NCBI RefSeq assembly: GCF_019968905.1
Contig: NZ_CP079946.1
Span: 186,001 to 250,000 of the forward strand
Reading direction: 5' to 3'
Source of the DNA: Corallococcus sp. EGB
Lineage (GTDB): Bacteria; Myxococcota; Myxococcia; Myxococcales; Myxococcaceae
DNA: 64,000 bases
Shown: piece by piece, positions 51,054-59,618 of the stretch
How positions within the stretch are numbered: the stretch's first letter is position 1
Layout: every line of letters starts with the position of its first letter
Translations under genes and position numbers: made by a program
The notes under the pieces: model-generated
Seen by the model: only the letters and a program-made list of their open reading frames with translations
Told to the model about the DNA's origin: nothing
Databases searched by the model: none

Positions 51054-52028
51054 GTGGCGCTCGACCTCGACGCATTCCAGAAGACGTATGTCTATGAAGC
51101 TCGCGCTCCGGTGCCGGAGGTGCTGGCGGACCTGAAGGCCGTGGCGGAGCTGGACGCGCGGGCGGAGCGGAAGCGGCGCACCCTGTGGATCGCCGCCTGG
51201 AGCCTGATGGTCTTCAGCCTCGTCGCCGCCGCCCTCCTGTCCCTCGTGGTGGGGCAGCTCTCGTTCGCACAGCAGGACGCATGGGGGGGAATGCCCTTCG
51301 TCGTGGCCGTGGCGAGCTTCGTGGCGGGCATCGTGCTCTTCATCCTCCGGGCGCGTGCGAGCCGCACGGACCTGGACAACCGGCGCTACGACCTGGTGGC
51401 CACGTTGCTGAAGCGCTTCCAGGTGGACCTGGACGCGAGCGCGCCGGTGGCCGTGAAGCTGGACCTGGCGCCGGCGGATGACGCGCGCAAGCGCGTGGGC
51501 ACGCCCAAGCGGGGCCGGTGGGAATGCGAGGACTTCACCGATGCGTGGCTGTCCCTGCACGGCCGCTTCGCGGACGGCACGCACCTGCACCTGTCCGCCG
51601 TGGAGCGCTTGCAGAAGCGCAAGCGCTACGGCCGCAGCCGCAGCGGCAGGACGAAGCTCAAGACCAAGCGCAAGGGCAGGACGCTGCTCCAGGTGGGGCT
51701 GCGCGTGAAGCCGGAGCGCTTCCCCGGACTCGCGGACCTGGGCCCGGCCGCGAAGCAGGCCGTGAAGCTGCCGCCGGGCGTCGCGCTGTCGCGGCTGGAC
51801 GTGGCGAAGGACCGGGTGGAGCTGCGTGCCTTGATGGACGAGGAATGGGTGGCCCGGGCCCCCAGGACCCCGGCCCCTTCCGAGGTGCACCCGAGCAGGG
51901 GACCCCGGCCGCGGGAGCCGTCGAAAACAGATGCGTCGCGCACCGCGACGATGATGCTCTTGAGCCTCTATCAGGTGCTCCACCACTCCAGCGCCCGGGC
52001 CCGGCCCGGGGGGAGGTCCACGCCGTGA
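51054..52028 (+). CDS. two-helix membrane protein with basic tract, paralogue 2
   Basis: 324 residues from GTG 51054. Matches the preceding protein along its length: RAPVPEVLADLKAVAELDARAE at the N-terminus, two membrane helices (~48-68, ~78-98), LDNRRYDLVATLLKRFQVDL, a basic tract (KRKRYGRSRSGRTKLKTK) and DASRTATMMLLSLYQVL. So this is a tandem duplication with moderate divergence. The Pro-rich insert near the C-terminus (~275-295) is unique to this copy. Start of the downstream lipoprotein overlaps its stop by 4 nt (GTGA). Confidence 0.78.
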   Translation: MALDLDAFQKTYVYEARAPVPEVLADLKAVAELDARAERKRRTLWIAAWSLMVFSLVAAALLSLVVGQLSFAQQDAWGGMPFVVAVASFVAGIVLFILRARASRTDLDNRRYDLVATLLKRFQVDLDASAPVAVKLDLAPADDARKRVGTPKRGRWECEDFTDAWLSLHGRFADGTHLHLSAVERLQKRKRYGRSRSGRTKLKTKRKGRTLLQVGLRVKPERFPGLADLGPAAKQAVKLPPGVALSRLDVAKDRVELRALMDEEWVARAPRTPAPSEVHPSRGPRPREPSKTDASRTATMMLLSLYQVLHHSSARARPGGRSTP

Positions 52029-52702
52029 AGCTTCGTGTCCTGTTCCTCGTGGGGCTGGGCGTGCTCGGGGCCTCGGCCTGTTCGCAGGGCGGTGCTCCCG
52101 CGTCCAGCGCGCCGCCCACCCAGGCCATTCCCGCCGCCACCGCCGCTCCCTCCGCCGAGCCGCACGAATCCGGCGCCAAGCTCAAGTTCAAGGACGGCGA
52201 TGACCGCGAGCGCTTCTCGCTCAAGCCCAAGGACGACGGCGCCAAGCTGGTGGACGGCGACGACAAGGAGGTCGCCCGCTACAAGTGGAAGGGCGGCGAG
52301 CTCAAGGTGTCCGGCCCGGATGACGCGGTGCTGGCCTACGTCACGGGCGGCCCGGACGCGTTCCAGGTGAAGGACGCGGCGAAGTCGGCCGTGCGCTACA
52401 CGCTCGCGCGCGAGGGCACCGGGTGGCGGCTCACGGATGCCCAGGGCGCGGTGCTCTACACCGTGACCCCTGACGGCGGTGGCGCGTCCGTGAAGGGCGC
52501 GTCCGGCGCGGAGGAGGTCCACGTGAAGGTGCGCGACGGCAAGCTGTCCCTGCGCGACCCGTCCGGCAAGACCCTGCTCGCCACCAAGCAGCCGGTGCCG
52601 CCGGAGGCCGCCGCGTGCCTCGGCTTCCATTCGCTGGACCTGCCCATCCGCATGGCCCTGCTCTTCCGCCTCCAGTCCCCCGCGGGCGCCGCGTCGCCCT
52701 GA
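52025..52702 (+). CDS. lipoprotein of unknown function
   Basis: 225 residues from GTG 52025, overlapping the stop of paralogue 2 by 4 nt, so co-translated with it. Lipobox LGASAC (~14-19), an Ala/Pro linker (~22-45), then ~150 residues rich in short beta strands and Lys/Asp (KLKFKDGDDRERFSLK, GGELKVSGPDD). No known motif. Coupling to the membrane paralogues suggests an envelope partner for them. Confidence 0.78.
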   Translation: MKLRVLFLVGLGVLGASACSQGGAPASSAPPTQAIPAATAAPSAEPHESGAKLKFKDGDDRERFSLKPKDDGAKLVDGDDKEVARYKWKGGELKVSGPDDAVLAYVTGGPDAFQVKDAAKSAVRYTLAREGTGWRLTDAQGAVLYTVTPDGGGASVKGASGAEEVHVKVRDGKLSLRDPSGKTLLATKQPVPPEAAACLGFHSLDLPIRMALLFRLQSPAGAASP

Positions 52703-52715
52703 ACCGGCTCAAGCC

Positions 52716-53114
52716 ATGTCCCCATCCTTCCCGTCCGCCGAGCAGTGCCTGGAGACCTCCGGCTTCCTCTTCTCCCATCCGTGCGAGCGCGGGGCGACCA
52801 CGCAGTGCATGCGCTGCCAGAAGCCCATCTGCGTGCTGCACATGCGCACGCTCGACGGTGAGGAGACCGTCTGCGTGACGTGCGCGCGCGCCGCCGACAA
52901 CGGCGACGAGAACCGCGACGCGTCCAGCTCCGAGTACGACGAGGACGACCCCAGCTACTACTACGAGGACTACGGCTACTACGGCCGCGACGCGTGGCGC
53001 GGCTCCGGGTCCTCGTCCTCGGGCACCGACCGCAACGACTTCACCGAGGCCGACGGCGAGAGCGTGCGGCGAGAGGACGACGCCTCCTTCGAGGAGGACC
53101 TGGGCGGTAGCTGA
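52716..53114 (+). CDS. B-box-like zinc protein with acidic/tyrosine tail
   Basis: 132 residues. Residues ~20-60 hold CERGATTQCMRCQKPIC and CVTCARA, a Cys/His pattern like a B-box zinc domain. The remaining ~70 residues are low-complexity, dominated by Asp, Glu, Tyr, Ser and Gly (DDPSYYYEDYGYYGRD). Likely a small protein-interaction module with a disordered tail. 2 bp from the next gene (glycosyltransferase) and 13 bp after the lipoprotein gene, so part of one run of genes. Confidence 0.7.
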   Translation: MSPSFPSAEQCLETSGFLFSHPCERGATTQCMRCQKPICVLHMRTLDGEETVCVTCARAADNGDENRDASSSEYDEDDPSYYYEDYGYYGRDAWRGSGSSSSGTDRNDFTEADGESVRREDDASFEEDLGGS

Positions 53115-53116
53115 GC

Positions 53117-54109
53117 GTGGCCGCGCGACGTCAGCACTGGCGCCTCTACGCGCTCGGCGGAGGCCTGGGCCACCTGACGCGCGCCGCGGGCCTGGCCCGC
53201 GCGGCCGTGGCGCGGGGCCACCGGGTGGAGCTCCTCACCAACAGCCCGTTCGCCCCCGGCCTGCCGCTGGAGTCGTTCCTCGGCTCCGGCGCCACCGTGC
53301 ACCGTTTGGACGCGCACGGAGACAAGGCCGCCACCGTGGCCGCGGTGGCCGCGTGGCTCGCGCAAGCCCCGCCGGACGTGCTGGTGGTGGACACCTTTCC
53401 CCGGGGGCTCGCGGGAGAGCTGGTGGCGCTGCTGCCCGCGGTGCGCGCGCCGCGCGTGCTGGTGCACCGCGACCTGAACCCCGTCTACGTGGAGCGCTTC
53501 CACGTGGCCCGCGCCGTGGACGCGTTCGACCTGCTCGTCGTGCCCGGCGAGGACGCGCCCTTCGCGCACCACCCGCGCGCGGTGCGGACCGCGCCGTGGC
53601 TGCTGCTGGACGCGGACGCGTTGCTGCCCCGCGAGGAGGCCCGGCGGCGGCTGGGCCTGGAGGCGGAGGACGCGCGGCCCCTCGTCGCGGTGATGGGCTG
53701 CGGCCGGCCGGAGGAGGTGGCGGAAGCCGGGGCGACCGCGGACCGGCTGCGCGCGGCCTTCGAGGGACGGGCGGCGGTGCGGTGGCTCGTTCCCATGGCG
53801 CGGGACTCCGGGCAGGCGGTCTGGCCCGCGCTGGAGCTGATGCGGGGCGTGGACGTGCTGGTGGGCGCGGGCGGCTACAACACCGTGCAGGAGACCCGGG
53901 CCACCGGGACGCCGCTGGTGGCCTGGGCGCGGCCCCGGCTCTATGACCGGCAGGCCCTGCGACTGACGGCGGCGGAGCGGGTGGAGGACGCGGGGACGCT
54001 GGAGGCGAAGGTCGCGTCCCTGCTCCAGGCGGGGCCTCGTGAGCGGCCCTCGGCCTGGGGCAACGGCGTCCACGCGGCGGTGGAGGCCATCGAGCGCGTC
54101 GCGCGCTAG
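53117..54109 (+). CDS. MurG/GT28-like glycosyltransferase
   Basis: 330 residues from GTG 53117. N-terminal glycine loop GGGLGHLTRAAGLARA (~14-29) and C-terminal donor region GAGGYNTVQETRATGTPLVAW (~250-270) identify a GT-B enzyme of the GT28/MurG kind. Shorter than MurG itself and without its lipid I signature, so the acceptor is likely different. Its stop codon overlaps the stop of the convergent gene (CTAG). Confidence 0.85.
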   Translation: MAARRQHWRLYALGGGLGHLTRAAGLARAAVARGHRVELLTNSPFAPGLPLESFLGSGATVHRLDAHGDKAATVAAVAAWLAQAPPDVLVVDTFPRGLAGELVALLPAVRAPRVLVHRDLNPVYVERFHVARAVDAFDLLVVPGEDAPFAHHPRAVRTAPWLLLDADALLPREEARRRLGLEAEDARPLVAVMGCGRPEEVAEAGATADRLRAAFEGRAAVRWLVPMARDSGQAVWPALELMRGVDVLVGAGGYNTVQETRATGTPLVAWARPRLYDRQALRLTAAERVEDAGTLEAKVASLLQAGPRERPSAWGNGVHAAVEAIERVAR

Positions 54110-54492
54110 TGCTTGAAGCCCTGGTGGCCGGTGGCCGGCTCGATGCCGTGGGCCATGATGAAGTGATACATCACCTGCGGATCCTCCTTGGGCCCGCCCA
54201 TCAGCTCCACCAGGAAGTGGCCCGCCTGCGGATCCGCGTCCGGATCCGGGGAGACGGTGACCTCGGAGATTTCGCGGCCCACCATCACCATCTCGCCCAC
54301 CAGGGACTTGCCCTTGATGAGCTGGAGGACGTGCTGGCGCTCCTCCTCCATCAGCATCCAGTGGAAGTCGTCATGGTCGAACAGCGTCATGTCCGGAGAG
54401 CCACAGCGCAGGATGCAGTTGGTGTGCTCCTGGAGCCAGCGCCAGAAGGCATCGAAGTTCAGGGTGCGGGCCGGTGGGGCGAGCAGATCCAT
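54106..54492 (-). CDS. hypothetical protein, acidic, 128 residues
   Basis: Starts MDLLAPPARTLNFDAFWRWL; contains NCILRCGSPDMTLFDHDDFHW and HFIMAHGIEPATGHQGFKH. No signal peptide, membrane helix or motif that I recognise. Compact, probably globular. Shares the CTAG that makes up both its own and the opposite gene's stop codon. Confidence 0.7.
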   Translation of the reverse strand: MDLLAPPARTLNFDAFWRWLQEHTNCILRCGSPDMTLFDHDDFHWMLMEEERQHVLQLIKGKSLVGEMVMVGREISEVTVSPDPDADPQAGHFLVELMGGPKEDPQVMYHFIMAHGIEPATGHQGFKH

Positions 54493-54775
54493 CGGGTGAC
54501 CTCTTCAAGCAGAGCGGGCGTCCGAACGCCGGGTGCGCGCCGGGCCGCGTGTCCGTGCTGACTAACATGGCCGGGCCTCGGGAGGCCGGCTCCTTTTGAG
54601 GGGCCATCCCGGAGGTTGGCCTGCAAGCATTGGGGGTGCGAATCCACGATATCGAACGCTTGTTGCTTTCCTCAGGAACAGGGCGGCGACCATCTGGGTT
54701 GGCACGCGGCCCGGAGGGAGGATGCGCCACCATGACGAAGCAGGACGACGGCTGGAGGCTCGCACGGGAGGTGCC

Positions 54776-56269
54776 ATGAGCCTGCGGGCCTTCTTTTCCA
54801 CCGTGGTGGGGGGGCTGGTCCTGCTCACCCTGGTGTCCGCCACCCTGCTCGCGGTGCTGACGACCTCCCTGGAGGGGATGGCCTCCACGCTGAGTGAATC
54901 CGTGGAAGGCGTCCGGCAGGCCGAGGAGCTGGAGGTGGACCTGCTCGTCCACTCGCGGTTGCTGACCTCCCCGCCGGGGGTTCCCATGATGGCGGACCCG
55001 ACGCGCGGGCGCACGCCCCTCCAGATTGAAGCCGACCTGCGGCGCCAGCTGCTGGACATGCACGCCATCGCCTCCACCCAGGATGAGCGCCAGACGACGG
55101 CGGAGGTGCAGCAGCAGGTCTTCGCCTACCTGGCCGCGCAGCATGCGCCGCTGGGGCCTTCCGAGTCCCCGGCCCAGCACGACGCGGCGGCGATGGCCTC
55201 GCTGGACTCGGCGCTGCGGTCGCTGGAGCACCTCATCCAGATCAACGTGGACCAGGCGCAGGAGGCCCGGCAGAACGCGGCGCACGCGAGCGAGATGGGC
55301 GACCTGCTGGGGCTGATTCTGGGCCTGCTGCTCCTGGCGACGCTGGTGCTGGTGGTCTTCTGGCTGCGGCGCTTCGCGCTGCGCCCGGTGACGGCGCTGC
55401 GCAGCGCCATGGCCGGCTTCGGCCGCGGCGGACGGCACCTGCGCGCGCCCGAGGAGGGCCCGTCGGAGATCCGCGACATGGCCCGCACCTTCAACGAGAT
55501 GGCGGACAGCCTGGGCCACCAGCAGGAGCAGCAGCTGGCGTTCCTGGCCGGCGTGGCGCACGACCTGCGAAACCCCCTGTCCGCGCTGAAGCTGTCCACG
55601 GCGCTGACCAACCGGGGCGACGTGACGCCGGAGCGGATGCAGCGCACGCTGTCGCTGGTGCGACGGCAGGTGGCGCGCCTGGACCGGATGGTGGGGGACC
55701 TGCTGGACGCGACCCGCATCGAGGCCGGCAAGCTGGAGCTGCAGCTGGAGGTGCGCGACACGCGCGAGCTGGCGCGCTCCGTGGTGGAGCTGTACCAGTC
55801 CAGCGAGTCCGGGCACACGCTGGAGCTGGTGGTGCCGGACACGGCGGTGCTGGTGCGCGCGGACCCCGCCCGGCTGGAGCAGGTGCTGACCAACCTGGTG
55901 AGCAACGCGCTCAAGTACTCCCCCGCGGGCAGCCGCGTGGAGGTGTCCGTGGGCGGAGACGCCGAGCACGTGGTGGTGGCCGTGGCGGACCAGGGCATCG
56001 GCATGTCGCCAGAGGAGCTCGAGGGGCTCTTCATCCCGTTCCAGCGCGCGGGCAACGCGAAGCAGCGCGCACCGGGAGTGGGGCTGGGGCTGTCGGTGTC
56101 GCGGCGGATCATCGAGGCGCACGGCGGCCGCATCGAGGTGGAGAGCCAGCCCGGCCGGGGGTCGGTGTTCCGGGTCCACCTGGCCCGGGTGACCGCGGGC
56201 CCGCCCCGCGCGCCCTCGCCCTCCGACGAGGAGGAGCCCGCCGGGAAGGACTCCCGCGCGGTGCACTGA
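54776..56269 (+). CDS. HAMP sensor histidine kinase
   Basis: 497 residues from ATG 54776, with GGGAGG 7 nt upstream. Membrane helix ~10-30, periplasmic sensor ~31-170, second helix ~177-197, HAMP ~198-250, then the DHp domain with the phospho-His in VAHDLRNPL (~261) and the HATPase with NLVSNALKYSP (N box), DQGIGMS (G1) and GVGLGLS (G2). A complete kinase. No response regulator is adjacent in the same direction; a stand-alone receiver lies ~0.7 kb away on the other strand. A Pro/Asp/Glu tail ends it. Confidence 0.93.
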   Translation: MSLRAFFSTVVGGLVLLTLVSATLLAVLTTSLEGMASTLSESVEGVRQAEELEVDLLVHSRLLTSPPGVPMMADPTRGRTPLQIEADLRRQLLDMHAIASTQDERQTTAEVQQQVFAYLAAQHAPLGPSESPAQHDAAAMASLDSALRSLEHLIQINVDQAQEARQNAAHASEMGDLLGLILGLLLLATLVLVVFWLRRFALRPVTALRSAMAGFGRGGRHLRAPEEGPSEIRDMARTFNEMADSLGHQQEQQLAFLAGVAHDLRNPLSALKLSTALTNRGDVTPERMQRTLSLVRRQVARLDRMVGDLLDATRIEAGKLELQLEVRDTRELARSVVELYQSSESGHTLELVVPDTAVLVRADPARLEQVLTNLVSNALKYSPAGSRVEVSVGGDAEHVVVAVADQGIGMSPEELEGLFIPFQRAGNAKQRAPGVGLGLSVSRRIIEAHGGRIEVESQPGRGSVFRVHLARVTAGPPRAPSPSDEEEPAGKDSRAVH

Positions 56270-56371
56270 GGGCCGGGGAAAGCGTTGCCTGAAGCGGGCC
56301 CGGATGACGGCAAGGGATGCGCTCGGGCGGGGCAGGGCGTACCTTGCGGCCCCATGTCAGGAGCCGTCTGG

Positions 56372-56983
56372 ATGAAGAAGCGTTCCTACCGGGCCGTGCC
56401 GCTGGCCGCCGCCCTGCTGGTGTTGGGAGGGTGCGCGGGGCGCACGCAGACCGAGCCCCCCGTGTCCCCCGCCGCCCCCGTGCGCGAGGCGCCATCCTCC
56501 GTCGTCCAGTCGCAGGAGGGCGGCTTCAGCGTGACCTTCCCCAGCCCCGTCACCGAGGAGCGGCGCGTGCAGCCCACGGACGTGGGCGAGGTGACGCTGC
56601 ACACGTTCATCGCCGCGCGCGCGCAGGACGACACCGCCTACTACGTCTCCTATACGGACTTCCCGCTCGCGGCGGTGTCGCAGGTGAACCCGCGCGACGT
56701 GGTGGACCGCGCCAGCCAGGGCGCGCTGGAGGCCCTGGGCGCCACGGCCATCACCGCGAAGCCGCTCCAGATGGAGGGCGGCTTTCCGGGCCAGGAGGTG
56801 GGCGGGGTGTCCGGTCCGCGCCGGCTGCGGGGCCGCTTCTTCATGGTGGGCCCGCGCCTGTACCAGCAGCTGCTGCTGCACCCGGAGGGGCGCGCGCCCG
56901 AGGACGCGGACCGCTTCTTCGACTCGTTCCGGCTGGACCCGGCGGTGATGGGGCGGCTGGGGCAGAAGACGACGGGCGGCTGA
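56372..56983 (+). CDS. lipoprotein of unknown function
   Basis: 203 residues from ATG 56372: MKKRSYR then a lipobox LGGC, an ordinary lipoprotein signal, with CAGGAG 8 nt upstream. An ATG at 56354 is also possible and has TACCTT 8 nt before it. The mature part (~50-195) starts QSQEGGFSVTFPSPVTEERR and runs as an alpha/beta domain without recognised motif. It follows the kinase gene by 102 bp and may be its accessory, but nothing proves it. Confidence 0.8.
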   Translation: MKKRSYRAVPLAAALLVLGGCAGRTQTEPPVSPAAPVREAPSSVVQSQEGGFSVTFPSPVTEERRVQPTDVGEVTLHTFIAARAQDDTAYYVSYTDFPLAAVSQVNPRDVVDRASQGALEALGATAITAKPLQMEGGFPGQEVGGVSGPRRLRGRFFMVGPRLYQQLLLHPEGRAPEDADRFFDSFRLDPAVMGRLGQKTTGG

Positions 56984-56996
56984 GGGCCGTCCTTCT

Positions 56997-57362
56997 TCAG
57001 TGCAGCGGGGGCACGAACCGGCGCACCCCGCTGAGCAGGGCCTCGCGGTCGAACGGCTTGGAGAGCACCTCGCGGATGGCGGGGTGGCGCTCCTCGCTGG
57101 AGGAGATGGCCACGACGGGCACGTCCCGCAGGTGGGGCTCGCGGAGCAGCGCGTCCAGGAGCCGCCAGCAGTCGTTGCGCGGCGTCCACATGTCCACGAG
57201 CAGCAGCGCCGGGGGCGGGTGGCCGCCCAGCCAGGTGAGCGCCTCGTGGCCGTTCCCCGTGGCCACGACGGTGTGGCCTTCCGCGAGGAGGATCTCCACG
57301 AGCGCGTCGCGCAGGTCGCTGTCGTCCTCGACGAGGAGGAGGGGGGGAGGCACGCGGCTCAT
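56997..57362 (-). CDS. single-domain response regulator
   Basis: 121 residues, receiver domain only. Acidic pair EDD (12-14), phospho-acceptor Asp57 (LLLVDMWTP), Thr/Ser position in AISSS (~86-90) and Lys102 (SKPF). No output domain, so it works through phosphotransfer or protein binding. The nearest histidine kinase gene is on the opposite strand; pairing is plausible but unproven. Confidence 0.92.
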   Translation of the reverse strand: MSRVPPPLLLVEDDSDLRDALVEILLAEGHTVVATGNGHEALTWLGGHPPPALLLVDMWTPRNDCWRLLDALLREPHLRDVPVVAISSSEERHPAIREVLSKPFDREALLSGVRRFVPPLH

Positions 57363-57443
57363 GGGGGCCCGACGCTTAGGGCAAACGCGTCCGGAGCGAC
57401 AGGGAACATCTGCCGGGTGCGACCGGTAGCGCGCGGCGCTTTC

Positions 57444-57791
57444 TCACCCCTCGTCGAACATGGCCTGGAGCACGCGCCAGGCGAGCTTCACCTCCGAGCC
57501 GGTGCGGCACGCGAGGAAGTCGCAGATCTCCGCCACGCCGTCGGTGCGCTCCAGGTCGAACGAGTGGAAGAGCGTCTTGAGGGACACGTCCAGTCCCACG
57601 GACAGCTTGCCCAGCGTGTCCAGCGAGGGCGAGAACGCACCCCGTTCGATGCGGCGGATGGCATCCACCGACAGGTCACTGCGTTCGGCGAGCGCTTCCT
57701 GCGTGAGCGAGCGGCCGTTGCGCATGCGGCGCACGTGGTCGCCAAATCGCCGATGGAGCTTCGTCCACGTCGTGAGCCGGTTCTTCCCCAT
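57444..57791 (-). CDS. XRE-family helix-turn-helix regulator
   Basis: 115 residues from the ATG at 57791. HTH spans ~15-70 (RNGRSLTQEALAERSDLSVDAIRRIERGAFSPSLDTL is the classical XRE pattern), followed by a short helical tail (~75-115). A start at 57827 would add 12 residues. Neither has a Shine-Dalgarno; an AT-rich AAATTATCC lies just upstream of 57791. Targets unknown. Confidence 0.87.
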   Translation of the reverse strand: MGKNRLTTWTKLHRRFGDHVRRMRNGRSLTQEALAERSDLSVDAIRRIERGAFSPSLDTLGKLSVGLDVSLKTLFHSFDLERTDGVAEICDFLACRTGSEVKLAWRVLQAMFDEG

Positions 57792-58031
57792 AATCGCGGC
57801 GGATAATTTGGGGACGCGCCGCACCATGTGAAGGGAGCATGTTCGCGGCCGGACCCTGCATTTGCGCTCGGGTACAGGAAACCCGTTCTTCCCAGGGACG
57901 GGCGGGCCTGGACGTGCGGTGCACGACGGAAGCGGTGTCCGGGAGGCCACGCCCGGGCGGCTTACGAGGCGGCCGAGCGTGGGGTCCAGAACATGCGTGA
58001 CCCCGGGCTTTCGTCTACGCTCGCGGGCCAC

Positions 58032-59618
58032 ATGACGGTTCCCGATGTCTCGCGGCGGCTCCGGCGGGCGGGGTTGCTCGCTGTCCTGGCGGGGGGCCTG
58101 CTCCCCGGGTGTGAGTCCCGCACACCCCCTCAACGCTTCCCCCGGACGTCGACGACCGTGGCGGCGCCGGAGCCGAGTGCCGCGGGACCCGCATCCGTGG
58201 AGGCGCGACCTTCCGCGGGCCCCGAGGCCGCCGAAGCCGTGTCGCCCGAGGCGGTGCCTGCTCCCGCGAACCCGCCCGAGCCGGCGGGAGGCACGGCGCG
58301 TCCGGCGGGGCGCTCCGCGTTTCGCGCGCTGCCGCCCACCACCGAGCGCGCCGGCCACCTGCACGCGCTGGCCACGCGGCTGAAGGCTCCGGGCGGCGCG
58401 GTGGAGGAGCCGTGTCTGGAGCGCGGCGACGGTGGCTGCGCGCGGTCCGCGCTGGCGCCGTTCTTCACCGCGCTGGATGGCCTGCGGGAGGGCACGGCGA
58501 AGGCGCCCACGGTGGTCGCCGCGTTCGGCAACTCGCTCATCGCGGGGGACCGCATCGTGGACGTGATCCGCGAGGAGCTGGCGGCGGGCTTCGGCAGGGC
58601 GGGCCGGGGCGTGCTGCTGGTGGACCGCATGGCCCCCTACGGCGGACGGTCGCGCACGGCCGCGGTGAGCAGCGGCTGGCAGCCGCGCACGCTGGGCGAG
58701 CTGAAGGCGCCGCCGCACCCGTTCGGCATCACCGGCGTGTACCACCTGGCGACGGAGAACCGCGCCCGGGGCCGCTTCAAGCTGGAGGGCGAGCCGCGCG
58801 GGACGCTGTGGTGGCTGGACGTGAAGGGCGCGGGCCGCCTCGTCGCGTCCGTGGACGGCGCGGTGCTCGCGCGCACGGAGCCCCAGGGGGACGGGGCCAG
58901 CCGCGCCACGTCCTTCGACCTGCCCGCGGGCGCGAAGTGGCTGGACATCACCGCGGAGGGGGAGGGCGCCATCGTGCAGGGCGTGGTGCTGCAGAAGGAC
59001 GCGCCCGGCATCGTGCTGGACATGCTGGGCGTGCCGTCGTCGGATGCTTCGCTGTATGCCCGGATGGAGGAGGACGCGCTGAAGGCGCAGCTCCAGCAGC
59101 GAGACCCGAAGCTGATGCTCTTCTTCCTGGGAGGCAACGAGTCCAAGCGCGTGGAGTGGAAGCGCACGGACCTGCCCACCGTGCGCCAGGACCTGGGCGC
59201 GCTCCTGCGCCGCACCCGCGCCGCCGCGCCCGGCAGCGCGTGCCTGGTGGTGGGCCCCATGGACGCGGTGCAGGACCCTCACGAGGAGGGCAAGCCCCTG
59301 ACGCAGCGGCCGTTCCTGGAGGCCACCATCCAGGCCGAGCGCGAGGTGGCGCTCGCCGAGGGCTGCGGCTTCTTCAACCTCTACGCGGCGATGGGCGGCG
59401 CGGGCTCCCTCGCGCGCTTCAATCAGGCGGGGTTCATGCACGAGGACCTGGTGCATCCGCGCGGTCAGGGCCTGGACCTGCTGGGGCAGCTGGTCTCGGA
59501 CGCGCTGCTGGCGGGATGGGTGAACGAGGGCGCGGTGCCGACGCCGGCGCTCACGACGTCGCGTGAAGAGGCACCGGACACCGGTGCGAGCGGCCAGACC
59601 GCGGAGGCGGTGCCATGA
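58032..59618 (+). CDS. SGNH/GDSL-hydrolase lipoprotein
   Basis: 528 residues from ATG 58032. Lipobox region LLPGC (~27), Pro/Ala linker to ~95, then an SGNH hydrolase domain: FGNSLIAGD (~165, block I Ser), a beta-rich insertion (~215-335), GGNES (~367, block III) and DLVHP (~472, the Asp-x-x-His pair). All catalytic blocks are present. Such enzymes remove O-acetyl groups from polysaccharide or peptidoglycan on the cell surface. TACGCT at 58016-58021 may be the -10. Overlaps the serine-hydrolase gene by 4 nt. Confidence 0.85.
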   Translation: MTVPDVSRRLRRAGLLAVLAGGLLPGCESRTPPQRFPRTSTTVAAPEPSAAGPASVEARPSAGPEAAEAVSPEAVPAPANPPEPAGGTARPAGRSAFRALPPTTERAGHLHALATRLKAPGGAVEEPCLERGDGGCARSALAPFFTALDGLREGTAKAPTVVAAFGNSLIAGDRIVDVIREELAAGFGRAGRGVLLVDRMAPYGGRSRTAAVSSGWQPRTLGELKAPPHPFGITGVYHLATENRARGRFKLEGEPRGTLWWLDVKGAGRLVASVDGAVLARTEPQGDGASRATSFDLPAGAKWLDITAEGEGAIVQGVVLQKDAPGIVLDMLGVPSSDASLYARMEEDALKAQLQQRDPKLMLFFLGGNESKRVEWKRTDLPTVRQDLGALLRRTRAAAPGSACLVVGPMDAVQDPHEEGKPLTQRPFLEATIQAEREVALAEGCGFFNLYAAMGGAGSLARFNQAGFMHEDLVHPRGQGLDLLGQLVSDALLAGWVNEGAVPTPALTTSREEAPDTGASGQTAEAVP

